64,000 bases of DNA from assembly GCF_004115265.2 (NCBI RefSeq), contig NW_022680356.1, forward strand, positions 1,557,001 to 1,621,000. Direction: 5' to 3'. The notes beneath the pieces are model-generated. The model saw nothing but the letters and a program-made list of their open reading frames with translations. It made no database searches and was not told the origin of the DNA. This DNA is from Rhinolophus ferrumequinum (taxonomy: Eukaryota; Chordata; Mammalia; Chiroptera; Rhinolophidae). The position numbers and the translations under genes were made by a program. Within the stretch, counting starts at the first letter, position 1; the number at the start of each line of letters is the position of its first letter. Below are positions 1 to 33,552 of this stretch, in pieces.

Positions 1-1046
1 CTCCCTGGCAACTCGCCAAGCACCAGTGTGAGGGTCCCCTTCTTTTTCCTACAAGACAAAGGGGTCTGTGCTCATTAATTAGAGGCAATAAGGCAAAGAA
101 AACAAGGTACAGAAGTTTCTTCTCACTCTCTGTGCAGCTGATCAGAAATGCCCCGTGCCGCGTGGTCTGACTTCTGTGCCAATCCGGGATGTGGCTAGTA
201 AACTGCTTTTAGAATTTCCTCAGGCCACCCCTTAGGAGAGAGCAGGGACTGGACTACAGAGAGAAAGGAAGTGCGGTGACAAGTGGCGAGACCCACATTT
301 CGGGTATAAGTTGTCTGGGTTGAAAGGACAGGTACACTTAGGAAGGAGGGTACTCAGTTAGGACTCCTGAAAGCCTGGCTACCATCAGCAAACGCTCCTT
401 CGTCCTGTGACCCGAAGAAGTTCGTGATGTGCCAGAGCTGGGACGGCAGCCCCAGCACCTCAGACTCCGGTCAGGGCCCAGCGGCACAGGGACTGGGTGA
501 CCCCTTGCTCGGGCCACTCAGGGCAGAGATTGAAGCGTCAGGCAGAGGTGCGACTAGTAGACATTTGACCCTCCTTCCAACTTGGGGACCGCGTGCTGGC
601 ACTGGGTCTCCATGCTATCTGCCGGTTGTCCTTCGTTATCCCAGGGCAATGGCACCAGGAAAGGGGCACTCCTAGAAAGCCCCTCAAACACAAAATGTGA
701 GTGAACTCCAGAGTAAATTAGAAGCCCACGGTTTGACAGGGGCTTTATCCTGAACAATTCAAGTGCAAATGAAGATGTGAGAGGGAGTTTGTCCCGTGTT
801 TAACAGAACTTGCAACCAAATGTTTGAAGGAAGTCTCCTTTGTTGAACAAAACTGCCAGAGAGGGGCACCTCGGCACCTGATGCTAGTGGAGCCTCACTC
901 TTGACCCCATCAGAAAAGAGAAGCAGGAGGCTTAGCAGACTTCTCAAGGGCTTCTCAAGGTTTTTCTCTGTTTTCTCTTTTTCAGTTGCAAATGGGTCCA
1001 GCTGTAGAACCCTTACTAGCCAGGAGGCTTTGCTGGGGGTGGGGTC

Positions 1047-1062
1047 GGGGGGGGGGGGGGGG
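1047..1062 (+). repeat. Poly-G tract
   Basis: Sixteen consecutive G following ggggtc; length may be unreliable in sequencing. Confidence 0.95.
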
Positions 1063-2849
1063 CTTCTCCCACAAGACTTTCTCTTTCCTCCCATCCCATC
1101 CCGAGTCAGTTTTACAATGCGCAGTTTCATGTGGCATTTGATTTGCATCTGATTCGCATCAAATGTTAAGGGGATCCCTCTCCTGGCCTTGCTTGTTCCC
1201 CCCAGACCACTCTTCCTTCCCCACCCCCACTCTCCCTGCACCTCATTGCTCAGCTGTCTGCGGTCCAGCTGTAATGGAAGGGTTTGCAGGTCCAAATACA
1301 AAGAATGAGCATTGATTGAGGACCTACTGTGTGCTGGGACCACTGGTCCCTCAAGGTGTGGGGTGGTGTCTGCCCCCAAAGCTTCTTGTGGCCACCATGC
1401 CTCTTCTCCCCGTCTCTAGGTCTTGGGCAGGAGAGAACCTCCTTTGCGGCATACCTGATGCCACCCCAAGGACAGGGGGAGCATTCCTGCTCGGCTCTGA
1501 CTTGGACAAAGACAGGTTGCACCAACACCGCACGACCGCCCAAGGGACCCACATCTGCACCGGGGTGATCCATCCTGCTGCCATCTTTGGAGCTCTCACC
1601 TTGGGCCAGGCCCTGGGTAGGCACCTTACATATCTGTAGCATCCTGTCATCCTCCCAGGGGCTGCATGGGCCTTCAGAGGGGGATGAAACTGGGCCTTTG
1701 GGACAGCCCCCGTCCACTCGCAGGGTCTGCAGGAGGCCACGTGCTGGGTCCAGGTCTTACTGAAAGGAACTGGCTGCTCTGAGCTGCAGTCGTGACAATG
1801 CCAGCTCGGGCAGCTGCCAAGTTCCACTTTGCAGCCCCTTCCAAGGCCAAAGGCCCAGCCAGCCCAGCTGATGCTTGGTAAAGAAGGTGAATAAACAGAA
1901 GCTGATGTCTGCAACATGCCAAGCACCAAAGCCCGCGAGCAGAACAAACCGCGGTCATCACAGGAGGGCTGGCCGCTGAAGGCAGCTGTGGATCAAGTCC
2001 AGCCAGGCGTGGTAGAGGCTCTTGCTTGTGGCCTCAGTGGCCGTGCCCCCCTTGCTTCATGGGGGCTCTGGAGGCACCTCCTGGGGGCCTTCCCTGCACA
2101 GGGCAGCGTGGCCTTGGAGGGGCTTCATCTGTGTTCCGTCCTCTGGGACAGACCCCTGACCCCTGCTCCGCTCACGTCGGTCCCCGCTGGATCTGCCCTT
2201 CTGCTGGAGAGGACACAGCTTCCGGGAGCCGAGCCTCCGCGACATTCTAGAACAGACTGTAAAGAGCACCACTGTCAGAGCCCACAGCCTCCCCACGCTG
2301 ACCTTCAGGACAGCACAGCGGGCACTGCCAGCCGTGGGCTGAGCCCACAGCCTCCGGGGCCACACAGAGCCTGTTGTTCTGGGGATCACTCGTGCCGGCT
2401 CGGGGTCACAATGGGGCCTTTCAGGGGACAAAGCGCCCCTGCCCGGCCGAATGTCCCCGCACATGTGGGCATCCGCCCAGCGCACTGACAATAACACAGT
2501 TTGGAAAAACAGATTTACAGTGATTTCCCCCACTCCTTGAGTCAAAGCCCTTTGTTCTGTCTCCATCTCCCCCGGCTGAGGCCACCCTAAGAGCTGGGGC
2601 GCTGCAGGCAGGTGCGGGGGCTCCTACTGGGTCCCTCTCATCCCTCACTGTTGACATGGGGACAGTCGCAGTGCCAGGCTGTACAGATGGCAACTTGGGA
2701 GATGTGACGCCTGCAGGGTGCTCAGCTTCCAGGACTTTCTTCAGCCAACACGTGGTCAACAAGAGCCTCTAGGAGGCAGACGCCAGGGCACGAAGGGGAG
2801 AAGCCTTTCGGTGACACTGAGTGCCCGGGGCTGCTGGGAGAGTATCACT

Positions 2850-2990
2850 TCTCCTTCAGTCCTCATGACCACTGCATGTGGTGTATACCATTTGGATGGG
2901 GCATCTGAGGCACAGAGGTTAAATGGTTTACCCAAGGTCACACAGCCAGTGGGTGTGATTCCAGTTCCAGGATTCTGGCTCCATACTCCC
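2850..2990 (+). repeat. MIR SINE
   Basis: Contains tgaggcacagaggttaaatg and acccaaggtcacacagccag, diagnostic of MIR; diverged. Confidence 0.75.
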
Positions 2991-4087
2991 CCACCCCGTT
3001 ACCTGTCATGTGCCACATGTCACCATTACAAGTCCGTTTCCCTCTGGGAACAGGGGGCACAGACATGCCAAGGAAGTCCTTCACACCCACCACACTGACC
3101 GGAGAAACTGCAGGTTCCAGATGGCATCTGAGGAGAATCAGGGGAACCCAGCCAGAAGCCCAAGCTGCCTAAGGGGAGAGTCTGAGACGAGGAGACTGTC
3201 AGACCAAGAGGACGGTGAGGGCTTTCAGGCAGAGCCAGCGGGCTGACCCAGCTGACCCAGCCCAGGTAGAGTGGAGGTCCCAGAAGGCTACGAGGGCCCG
3301 GGGTGTCCCGCTGAGGGTGAGGCTGCAGCCTGGCTTGTACCCAAGGGGCCTCTACAGGGAACACTGTTGGACAGCGGCAGCTGTCCAGGTGAGACAAGGT
3401 CCAAGCAGTGGCAGTGGGGCGGGCAGGCTGACTGGGCTGGGGACGTGGGACTGCGACAGTGGAAGCGACTGGCTGAGAGCCTGGAGCCGTGAGGCAGCCC
3501 AGGTGTGGCCTCGCACTCGGCCTGGGTGCTTTGCCGGCAGGATGGGGACATTCACAGGTTGCTGGCAGGATTCTGGACTTGGCTCAAGGAAGCCCCTGGG
3601 ACAGAAGGCCGGGTAATGGGGGTATGAAGGAAGGAAGCGTCTAGAATGATGCTTACGTTTCTCACCCAGGCAGATGATGGTTATTCACAGTGTGTTTGTT
3701 CAGTAGTCATGTTCCTGACATTGTCATCAACTTGGATGGGTGGTTTTGCTTTTCCCCACAGAACACGACATTTACTCGGCTGTGACAGTTTAAAATAGCC
3801 CCACCTAGTAAAGCGAACTTCAGCCCCTTCGGAGGGAGGCCACATCAGTGAGAGCCCTCTGACCACTAAGTGAGAGCCTGGGATGGTCACGGTCATTCAC
3901 CCAGACCCTTCAGTGCCCTCGGTCGCCCCAGCAGGAGCCTCACCCCCCACCCTGGGGACAGCAGTGCTGGGCGGGACTGGGGAAGGACAGGAGGCCCGAG
4001 AGCACCCAGAGCACCCAGTTTCGGGGCTCCCCACACCCTCCACGGCCAGAGCCACTTTACTCCTGCCCCTGATGCCCTCCTCTTCTT

Positions 4088-4593
4088 TTCCCAGTTTTAT
4101 TAAGGTGTGATTGTCATATAAGATTGTGTACATTTCAGGTGTACAACGTAATGATTCCGTATTTGTATATATGGCGAAATGGTCACCACCATTTAAGTCT
4201 GGTTACCATCCGTCACCGCACATGGTTACACATTTTTATTCCTTGTAATAAGAACTGTTCAGATTTACTTTCTTAACAACTTTCAAATACACAATCCAAT
4301 ATTATTAACTAGTCACCATGCTGCATGTTATTAGGTTAGTGCAAAAGTAATTGCAGTTTAAAAGGTTAAAAATAATTGCACAAACCGCAATTACCTTTGC
4401 ACCAATATATCCCTGGGACTTATTTATAACTGGGATTTTGTGCCTTTGGCCCCTTAACTCATTCTCCCCCGCCCCCTGCTCTGGCAACCACCAATCTGGT
4501 CTGTTTTTGTGAGTTTGTGGGTTTTTTGGATTCCATATATAGGTGTGATCACAGCATTTGTCTTTCTCTGCCTTATCTCACTTAGCACGAGAA
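4088..4593 (-). mobile_element. L1 3' end (antisense part of a 5'-inverted copy)
   Basis: Antisense L1 3' UTR text: ttttattaaggtgtgattg, then ctggcaaccaccaatctg, to ctcacttagcac near 4590. It is interrupted by MADE1. Together with the opposite-facing piece that follows it makes one L1 insertion with an internal inversion. Confidence 0.8.
4330..4409. mobile_element. MADE1 mariner MITE inside L1
   Basis: The 80-bp palindrome ttaggttagtgcaaaagtaa ... aaaccgcaattacctttgca matches MADE1 (the family behind primate mir-548). It sits in the 3' UTR of an antisense L1, so it is younger than that L1. The arms are diverged; no small RNA is claimed. Confidence 0.9.
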
Positions 4594-4604
4594 AATCACT
4601 CTCC

Positions 4605-4792
4605 CAAAGAGGTGTCTGTACCCCATGCTCACTGCAGCATTGTTCCCAACAGCCAAGATGAGTACAACCTAAGGGGTCATGGATGCACGAATGGAGACAG
4701 ACGTGGTTCATGTCTGACAGAATATTACTCAGCCATGAAAACTGTGTCCTGCCATTTGTGACATCGTGGATGGACCTGAGGGTATAATGTCC
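4605..4792 (+). mobile_element. L1 ORF2 end (inverted 5' part of the same copy)
   Basis: Plus-strand L1 text (ttcccaacagccaagatg, gaatattactcagccatg, catcgtggatggacctgag, ggtataatg). It stops at the L1 point where the antisense piece before it begins, which is the pattern left by twin priming. Confidence 0.75.
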
Positions 4793-4799
4793 ACTCTTA

Positions 4800-6540
4800 A
4801 GATACCCCGCTTTCTGCCATTGTCACTGAGGCAGACAGAGAGAGGGATGAATGGCAAGCTGCCCTATGACATGGCAGGGTGGGGGAAGACGGTGCCCAGG
4901 CTCTGGGGTCCCTGGGAAGCCTTCAGTTTCTGGGGCTAGGACTGCTGACGACCCTGTAGGTCACACAGGACACGCACCCACCACGGCTGGGGCAAGGGGC
5001 ACGGCCGTGCTGAGCATTGCGCACCAATCTCCTAGCACACTCTCCCCACACTGTGCTATGGATACCAGTGGCGACCATGATGTCATCCCCCAGCCCAAAC
5101 CCTGCCCACCGGGCAGGCCACACCCTCCAGGGAGCGCCCTACCCCCAGCCACCTCCTGCTCCCGGGGACCCTGCCTGTCCACACCCTACCAGCAGCCGCC
5201 CTGCCCAGGTCTCTGCACAGGCTCACCCATCCCCACCCCAAGAAGACAGAGTGAGGGTAGGTGGACAGGGGCTCTCCGCAGCTCCCAAGATGGGAAGTGG
5301 CAGCCGGAGAAGGAAGTGAACTGGCCCCGAGAGCCCCGAGTCCCGCCCATCACGCCGGCCAGCAGGGAAGTGCAGGTGGGCAGACAGTGGACCTCTCACT
5401 TCTAAGAGGGGGCTGGGGCCTCCAGTCTCAGCCTGTGCCCTGCCCTGGGCAAACAATGACAGGAATGCACGCTGAGACTGCGTGCCCCAGCGAGCAGGCC
5501 CAGGCGGCCAGATGCCCCGATAGGGCTGCCTGCCCTTCACCCCACTCCCGAGCAAGCCAGTTTTCTGGCCTCTGGTGCTAACAGGCGAAGCTGCTTGACC
5601 CTTTCAGGGTTCTACCCCCAGGGTGCCCTCCATGCCCTGGCACAGACCCCCCACAGTAACAAAAGGGGCAGGGGCTTGTGGCCTCACTAGGCAGGAAGGT
5701 GGGGGGAAGAGGGGTGTTGGAGGGGAGACAGATGCCCTGAGGTCAGCATCTCGCCCCATCCTGGCCACACCGTTTGCTAGCTTTGTTCCCTCCTGCTGTA
5801 TGAGGTCCCCAGTCACTGGCGTCCCTCTCAGTGTGATGGACGCTAAGAGGTCCCCACATGTTCTTTGCTGCCATCTCTCGACCATCCTCCTAGGTGGGTT
5901 TGTCATTTCCACTGTGTATGAGGAAGTAGGTTCTTGGACAGTTGTGCTCACAGGAGGCCCTGCTGCCTGGCTAAGCTAGGACTGGAGTCATCCTGCACGC
6001 GTCCCGTGGCCAAGTGCTACCCTCATGTCCTCCCACCACGGCCCCCAGGCCTGGCTGGGCGGGCACTCAGCTGCCCCGTTCACTCACCTTTGGGCTTAGA
6101 GGGGCTACAGCTCCGGACCATGCAAACCTGCGAGGAAGGCCTCAGTGGTGCTGTTCCAAACACAGGATGCCAGGCTTTCCTGTCCTGAAACTCCTCTCTG
6201 CTGGGGTGGGAGCACACCCCCCCAACCCGCCCACCCCCATATTGAGGAGTCCCCAGCTAGCTTAAGCAAGCTCCCTTCTCTTTGGGCCCAGATACTTCCT
6301 AGACAGAACACCCATGAGAAAGAGCAGACGTAGTGCAGGAGCCGGCAGTCAGCACGTGGTCAGGTGGCCGGGATGTGTGCGCAAGAAAGACCCCTTCCTT
6401 TCTTGGGCACACGTGGTTTTTGTGTCCTGATTTGTGTGGCTTGGTTCCCTCACAGTCTCCATGTCAGCACTGGGATCAGGGGACATGCAAGACCCCTCTT
6501 CTGTCACTGCCAGAGAGGACACCAGAGGCCCTTCCTTTCT
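4800..6540. other. Intergenic stretch, no gene seen
   Basis: GC-rich with chance open frames (longest 184 codons at 4851-5405, no recognisable content, no splice support). Confidence 0.5.
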
Positions 6541-7480
6541 CAATGTTTATTTTGGGTTATTTCTTTCATAGCTATGTCTCCAAGTTTACCTGTCTTTGGC
6601 AATGTCTAATCTGTGGCTAACCACATCCAATGTATTTTTCATCTCTAGAAGTTAGATTTGCACATTTTTATTTTCCATGTTATGTTTAGTTTATTTCCTC
6701 TAGTTTTTTTGAACGTAGGGAATACAGTCCTTGTCTACTAATTTATTCCAACAATCTTGTTTACTAATTCGTTTACGGTGTTATTTCTACATCGGTTTCA
6801 GTTGGCTGGTTTCCTTTAGTTATGAGTTTTATTGTCATGATTCTTTGCATCCCGGTGATTTTTTATCAGAAGCCAGGCACTGTGAATTGTACCTCACCAG
6901 CTGTTAGACAATTTTTGTATTTTTACAATTATTCTTGAGCTTTGTTCTCGACCACAGTTACTTGCAAACAGCTGTGTTCTGGTTGGGTCTTGCTTTAAGG
7001 CCTGTGAGTTGGGCCCAGAGCTAGGTCTAGTACAGAGTTAGTTCCTCCACGCGCAGGGTAAGTCCTCCCACTCCTCCTCCAGTGCCACATGAACAACGAG
7101 GTCTTCCATGACGGCTGTTGAAAGAGGCACGAGTTTGAGCTCTAAACGCCGTTCCCCAATCCTCTGGGGTGGGTCTTTCCCTGGCCTTGGGTCGCTGTGC
7201 TTCACACACAGCTGAATACGGAGGGAGCCCTCTGCAGAACCCGCTCCCTGGCTGGGCAGCTGTCCCCTCTAAGGCATCCTCAGCCACCTTGACCATTCTT
7301 GACCCCCAACCCCATCTCCTCAGCTCAGGGGGAGCCACCAGGTCCTGACAGGGTCACCCTGCCTGGAGCCATGGACTTTCTCCAGATAGTAAGTGGGGGT
7401 GTTTTACTCGTTTCCCATTTCTAAGCGGTCATTGTCCTTTGTTGTCTGAAGTTCAATGTCTTGGTATTTCTTAGACACGT
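6540..7480. repeat. Old interspersed repeat, probably LINE-derived
   Basis: AT-rich then GC-rich text (for example tcctctagtttttttgaac, atcagaagccaggcactgtg, cttgagctttgttctcgacc) that I know as a recurrent mammalian repeat, probably L1-related. Family and orientation are not settled. Confidence 0.4.
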
Positions 7481-7814
7481 AAGGAGGGAGGGTAATCTAT
7501 CAAGACAGAAAACTTTTAGACAATAACTACCTTCCTTGCTCAAGCCGAGTATCACAGAAAAAATGCGGCATGCCCTCATCTGATGCCACAGGCTGAGGAC
7601 CACCCTGCTGGCAGTGTCTGTCAGTGTCTGTCATTGTAACCCTGGGCTGCTCCTCCATCTCACAGGAAGATGTGGACCCTGGAGCGGAGCCTGAGGAGGG
7701 AGCCTGGATTTCCAGCCCCACCGGGCAGTAACCAGACAGCGTCCCCATCCCACCTTCACGCAGCCAAGGGGCCTGCTACGGATTAAATAACACCCTGAAT
7801 TTCATCATAGTTTC

Positions 7815-8235
7815 TTGAAGGAGGAGACAGTATTCCTGAAGCGGCACTATTCATAACAGCTAAAACGTGGAAACAACATGCATGTCTACCACCTGATGAT
7901 GGACAAACATCCACACAATGAAGTATAATCTGGAAATCAAAAAATGAAGTGCTGACTCATGCCACCACACGGATGACCCTTGAAAGCGTTATGCGCCGTG
8001 ACAGAAGCCAGGCACCAAGGCCATGCTGCACGATTCCACATGTACGAAATATTCAGAACAGCAAATCCACAGGGTAGCTCAGCAGTTACCAGGGGCTGGG
8101 ACAGGGGCAATGGGAGTGACTGTTAGCAGGTAGAGTTTCCTATCGGGGTGACACAAAATTCTTAAATTGACTGTAGTAATGGTTGCATAACTCTGGGAAT
8201 AGAACTATACTAAAAACTACTGAATTGTTAAAGAG
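7815..8235 (+). mobile_element. L1 3'-end fragment
   Basis: Sense L1M-type text: gtggaaacaacatgcatgtc, ccttgaaagcgttatgcgc, agttaccaggggctggga, ctactgaattgtt. Diverged and old. Confidence 0.75.
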
Positions 8236-8690
8236 AAAATAAGAGAAATAATGGGAGAAAATTTCCCAACTTTGGCAAAAGAGATAAACAGGATTCAGGA
8301 AGCTGAGCAAACCCCAAACAGAATAAATGGAAAGAAATGCAAACTGAAACATATGAGTAGTGTTGTCAGACTTCCGAAAATGAAACCGAAAAATTCTTGA
8401 AAGCAGAGGGAGAAACGACGCCTTGTCTGTAAGAGGAAAACAAGTCAAATGAAAGCAGATTTGTCACCAGAAACTGTGGAGGCCAGAGGGAAGCGGCACG
8501 TTTCTCGAGTGTTGCAAAAAAAGAACTGTCAACCTTGAATTCTCTATCCAGTGAAATTATTCTTTAGGAATGAGAGGAAAGACATTCTCAGATAAGGGAA
8601 AACTAAAAGAACTTGTTGCCAATAGACATTTCCTAAAAGAACAGCAAAGAAGTTCTTGAGGCAGGAAGGAAACATGAGATAATATAGAAA
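8236..8690 (+). mobile_element. L1/HAL1 ORF-region fragment
   Basis: Contains ttcccaactttggcaaaaga, aagctgagcaaaccccaaac, atccagtgaaattattcttt and gacattctcagataaggg, typical of old L1 or HAL1 5' coding text. It directly follows another L1 piece. Confidence 0.6.
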
Positions 8691-8694
8691 ATAC

Positions 8695-9400
8695 CTAGAT
8701 TGGTCTCTGCTCTAGTTCCTGGCACAGGGCTCCTGAAACCCCTGTAATTTCCTGGGTGTCTTTTGTTCTAATGAGGTGACTCTGGGTGGCTCCTGGATGG
8801 TGGCTGGTCACCAGAAAGACCAACCGTGATTAGAAGCTTGGGATTTTCAGCCCCACCCCCGACTCTCCAGAGAGGGGAGGAGCTGGAAGTGGAGTTATGA
8901 TGGATCATGCCTCCGTGAGGGAGCTCCTTAAAGTCCCAAATGCGGGGTTCGGGGAGCTCCCGGGTTGGCGTACATGTGTAGGTGCTGGGAGAGCGGTACC
9001 CAGAGAGGGCGTGGAAGCCGCGTGCCCCTGGCACACGCCTCTTCCATCTGGTGTCCCCATATCCTTCATCACATCCTTTTACACAAACGGTAAATATAAG
9101 TTCCTCAGCTCTGTGAGCTGCTCTAGCAAATGAACGGAAGCCAGTGAGGGAGTTTGTGGAGCGTGATTTACAGCCAGTGAGAAGCACGGGTCACAACAAA
9201 CTTGCGATTGGCATCTGAAGTGGGGGAGGCAGTGTGATGCGACTGAGCCGAATCGGTGGGGCCTGACGCCATCTCCAGGCCAACAGTGTGAGAAAGGAGG
9301 TAACTGTGGGACACGGAGCTGGTGTGGGAGAGAACTGCTTCGTGGGGGTCAGCCCCCCACATCCGGTGTCAGAGTGTGAGTGAGGCACAGTGAGAGACAT
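8695..9400 (+). mobile_element. Old solo LTR (ERVL/MaLR-like), fossil
   Basis: LTR-like text: ctctagttcctggcacagg at the start, tctaatgaggtgactctgg, a region with agttcctcagctctgtgagc, and gtgtgagtgaggcacagtga at the end. A related copy lies at about 38.4 kb. Old and eroded; the exact family is not assigned. Confidence 0.55.
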
Positions 9401-9963
9401 GAGGGGGCTGGGCTTTTCCTACTCAACATGATAAAAGGGAAGGACTCTTGGAATATCAGGAAGAAGAAAAAGCAGAAAGAGTAAAAATGTGGGTAAAGAC
9501 AACAGGCTTTTTTTCTTCTTGAGTTTTCCAGATTATGTTTGATGACTGAAGCAGCAGGTATAACACTGTCTAACGTGGTTCTTCATCCAGGTAGAGGACA
9601 TTTTAAAAGTTATAGAAATGGGAGGGTAAAGTGCACACAGCAGGAGGGACAAGTAATGTACGCATAGCGTCATACCTACAGCAACCACTGAAACATCTGC
9701 ACCAGGCCTAAAAAATAGAATTTCTAGTCAGAAAGAATAAGGTTTGCCCGTTTTCCACCATTTTCCAGCTGTGTGACTATAGCCAAGTAACTCCAACTTG
9801 CCTGTTTTTGCCCAGGTCGGACTGTACGCCCTGTCTCCCCAGTTCACGTATTCTGCTAGTTTACGTGAGTATTTCAAGTGGTCCTGAACTAAGATATGTG
9901 TGTATAGTTCCTGTCACGGTGAGCGGTGCAGACCACGTGCTCAGCATATTAGCGCTATACTCA

Positions 9964-9969
9964 TTTATT
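9964..9969 (-). terminator. Candidate MRPS5 polyadenylation signal
   Basis: AATAAA on the minus strand, 120 nt below the MRPS5 stop. It is the first canonical hexamer seen after the coding end, so the 3' UTR would be only about 140 nt. Position-based inference; cleavage has not been shown. Confidence 0.6.
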
Positions 9970-10088
9970 ACTTGTAAGAAAAGTTCAAGTTGACCTTTTC
10001 CTTTAAAGACCCCCATCCCAAGGCACGAGGGCAGAGTCTGCTCTGGGGCTGAACCCACCGACAGCGCGTGGACGAGGCCGAGGGAAGG

Positions 10089-30798
<20,710 letters not shown>

Positions 30799-31199
30799 GG
30801 TGGAGCCCCAGGAGCGCCTCGTCCGGGCAGCCCTCCCCACCGCCTGCCGCGACTGCTCCTCGTCACACGGCGCGCCTCGGCCCGTGGCTGGATTCCCGAG
30901 GCCAGATGGCCGTGCCGCAGCGCAGCCCGGGGTGGGAGACCGTCCGGACGGGCCACAGGGCTGAACAAGTCCGGTGCAGCCGCGGACAGCCCCGTGGGGG
31001 ACCTCGCGCGAGGACCCGAGGGCGGGGCTTGGGCTGGCTGCCGCTGTGGGCGGGGCTAGGGCTGGCTCTGCCGTCCGTGGCAGGAGGGGGCGGGGCCAGC
31101 AGGATCTCCGGGGCGAGGGGCGCTCGCGGGTGAGCTCCTCCTCCTTCTCCTCGCGACACGTGCTGGGCCCCGGGACCCTCTGTCCAGGTGGGCGAGGTA

Positions 31200-32520
31200 C
31201 AGATGCCATGGAAAGGGTGTGAGTGAAGGCCCACAGGGTGAGTAAGGCAGACAGGAGTGTAGAGAAGTCGTTCGTACCCACCCCAGTAGCGCTCTGAAGT
31301 TCATTAGCTTTATTCTGATTCTAATGTTTGGCCACACACCTGTGTCCCAGGTCTCGGCTGTGGCTTCCTGCCCGGATGACCGAAGTACGCAGAAGGGAAA
31401 GACACGGACATCTTGTGATCATAGGTAGTATCTGTAACTCTTCTGCCCATTGCATGTTCCCTTTGCCTTCAGCAAGCATCTCAACTACTCAGGTTCCTTA
31501 CTGGTGGGTTGACCTTACTGGTGGGTTCAGGAATGATGGTCTGGATCGTTAAAAGTCCTGAAGAGTCTGGATCGTTAAAAGTCCTGAAGAGTCTGCATCA
31601 TTAAAAGCCCTGCCCGAATTGGGTTGTTGTAGTTTTCCACCGCCTTTAATCACAGGACTTGGGTATACTAAGCGGTGTCCTAGGCCTCTCTTGCATTCCA
31701 TGCACACTCCTCCTTGTCCTTGTTCTGCAGCAGCAATCCAATTCCCCCCGGTAGTCAGGACCAGTTACCCCAGCCAGAAATCCTTTCTTTATTGTTTCAG
31801 TGCCATGAGGAGTCAGAAGTAGCCAGGTGACAGTATTGACTTCCAGTTGAATGGAATCATTGTTGTATCACATGGTAGAAGCATTCCTCCCTTTGGAGCT
31901 AAGATCTCTAGAGAAGCAGAGCCTAAAGTCACAGGGACAGGAAGCAGCATTTTTGCCAGTCCCTCAGGACAGATAATAGTGAGCGGAGCCCCTCCCACCC
32001 CCAGCCCTTGGTGACTGGCCCTGCAAGTCTCAGCTGTGGGAGAAAGGGAGCCTGTATTGGATACAGACTTAGAGCACATATCACATCCTGGAGGAGATTG
32101 CCCCAACACACAAGATGTTACCATCTTCCTAGCATCGTAATCAAGTCTTCAAAAAGTCATTCCACTGAGAGGATTTCCCTGCACCACTGTCCACTTTCAG
32201 GGGTGCCTACATATCCAGCAGAGCCCAAGAATTTTCTTCTTCAGGCAGCTGGTCATGGTAACTTCCCATGAAGCTGTGGGTGGGGTTGAGAGAGGGGAGA
32301 CAGTGTAGCAGGAGTAGGGGCCATGGTCATGAGGAAGTCGCACAGTTCCTTGTGCTTTCAGGGTCTGCTTGAGCCCCAGTCCATGTCTCCCGCTTCCAGG
32401 TGATGGTGGCGTACTGCTGTGCCCCAGCTCCATGGCCTGGCGGAGCAGACATGTTCGTGATGGAGAGACAGCTCAAGTCACCTGGGAACTTGCTGGCCCA
32501 TGGTCAAGCATTCAGGTTTG
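31200..32520. other. Stretch without recognised gene
   Basis: Between the MRPS5 island and the L1 complex. Only the short tandem repeats stand out; the rest may be old unassigned repeat. No KRAB or C2H2 code on either strand. Confidence 0.6.
31497..31612. repeat. Short tandem repeats
   Basis: A 26-bp unit beginning ctggatcgttaaaagtcctg occurs 2.8 times at 31541-31612. Just before it, ccttactggtgggtt is repeated at 31497-31528. No gene recognised around them. Confidence 0.85.
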
Positions 32521-33167
32521 GGTTACTTTGTTTCTAACTTTTTATTTTGAAATAGTTATAGATTCATGGTCCAATGTATCCTTCACCCAATTGTCCCAAG
32601 GGTGACATCTTATATGACAATAATACACACCAAAACGAGGGGATTGACATTGGTACAGTCCAGTTTATTTAGATTTTATCTGTTTTAGATGCATTCATGT
32701 ATATGCGTACTTCCGTAGTTTTATCACGTGCACATTCTGTAACGGCCACCATCAAGATACACAGCTACTCTATCATCACAAACACCCCCGCTGCTTTCCC
32801 TTTGTGGTCACATTCGTCCCTCTTCTCTCTGTTCCCCCTCTGTCCCTAACACTTGGCAATCACTAATCTGTTCTCCGTCTCTACAGCTTTGCCTCTCTTT
32901 GCCATGTTGTATAAATGGAATAATATGGTGTGTGTGACCTTTGGAGACAGGCTTTTTCACTCATCATGATGCCCTTGGTGTCCGTCCAAGTAGTTGGTGC
33001 ATCAGTAGTTTCTTCCTTTTTGTTTAAGCACTCACCCACTGGAGGATAGTTTGTCTCCAATATTTGGCTATTTCAAACAAAGCTGTTATGAACGTTCATG
33101 TACATTTTTTGATATTAAAAACATTTTAATTGTGATAAAATGCACATAACATAAACTGTACCATCTT

Positions 33168-33552
33168 GGGCGGCCGAATGGCTCAGTTGGTTAGAGCGTG
33201 AGCTCTAAACAACAAGGTTGCCAGTTTGATTCCCACATGGGCCATGGGCAGTGAGCTGCGCCCTCCACAACTAGATTGAAGACAGTGAGCTGCCGCTGAG
33301 CTGCTGGAGGGACGGCCGATGGCTCAGTTGGTTAGAGCGCGAGCTCTCAACAACAAGGTTGCCGGTTCAGTTCCCGCATGGGATGGTGGGCTGTGCCCCC
33401 CACAACTAGATTGAAAACAGCGACTGGACTTGGAGCTGAGCTGCGCCCTCCACAACTAGATTGAAAGACAACAACTTGACTTGGAGCTGATGGGTCCTGG
33501 AAAAACACACTATTCCCCAATAAAAAAAATTTTAAAAATACTTATAAAAAAA
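33168..33552 (+). repeat. Dimeric tRNA-derived SINE inside an L1
   Basis: Same family. Two heads, each with tggctcagttggttagagc followed by a B-box-like word, then the body and an A-rich tail. Target duplication tgtaccatctt at 33157-33167 and 33553-33563. It splits an older antisense L1 3' end. Confidence 0.92.

Larger units (their letters stand above)
1..4087. other. Intergenic DNA left of MRPS5, no gene seen
   Basis: GC-rich, with many overlapping open frames on both strands but no recognisable protein. By human order it should lie between MAL and MRPS5. Holds a 16-G run at 1047-1062, MIR-like phrases near 1300-1350 and a MIR at 2850-2990. Confidence 0.6.

Noticed and set aside
759-1379. 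206-codon minus-strand open frame
   Set aside because: GC-rich intergenic DNA with overlapping frames on both strands, low-complexity translation across the poly-G tract, no family resemblance.
4330-4409. Possible microRNA hairpin (mir-548-like)
   Set aside because: Only the MADE1 palindrome is seen; no evidence of processing and the arms are diverged.
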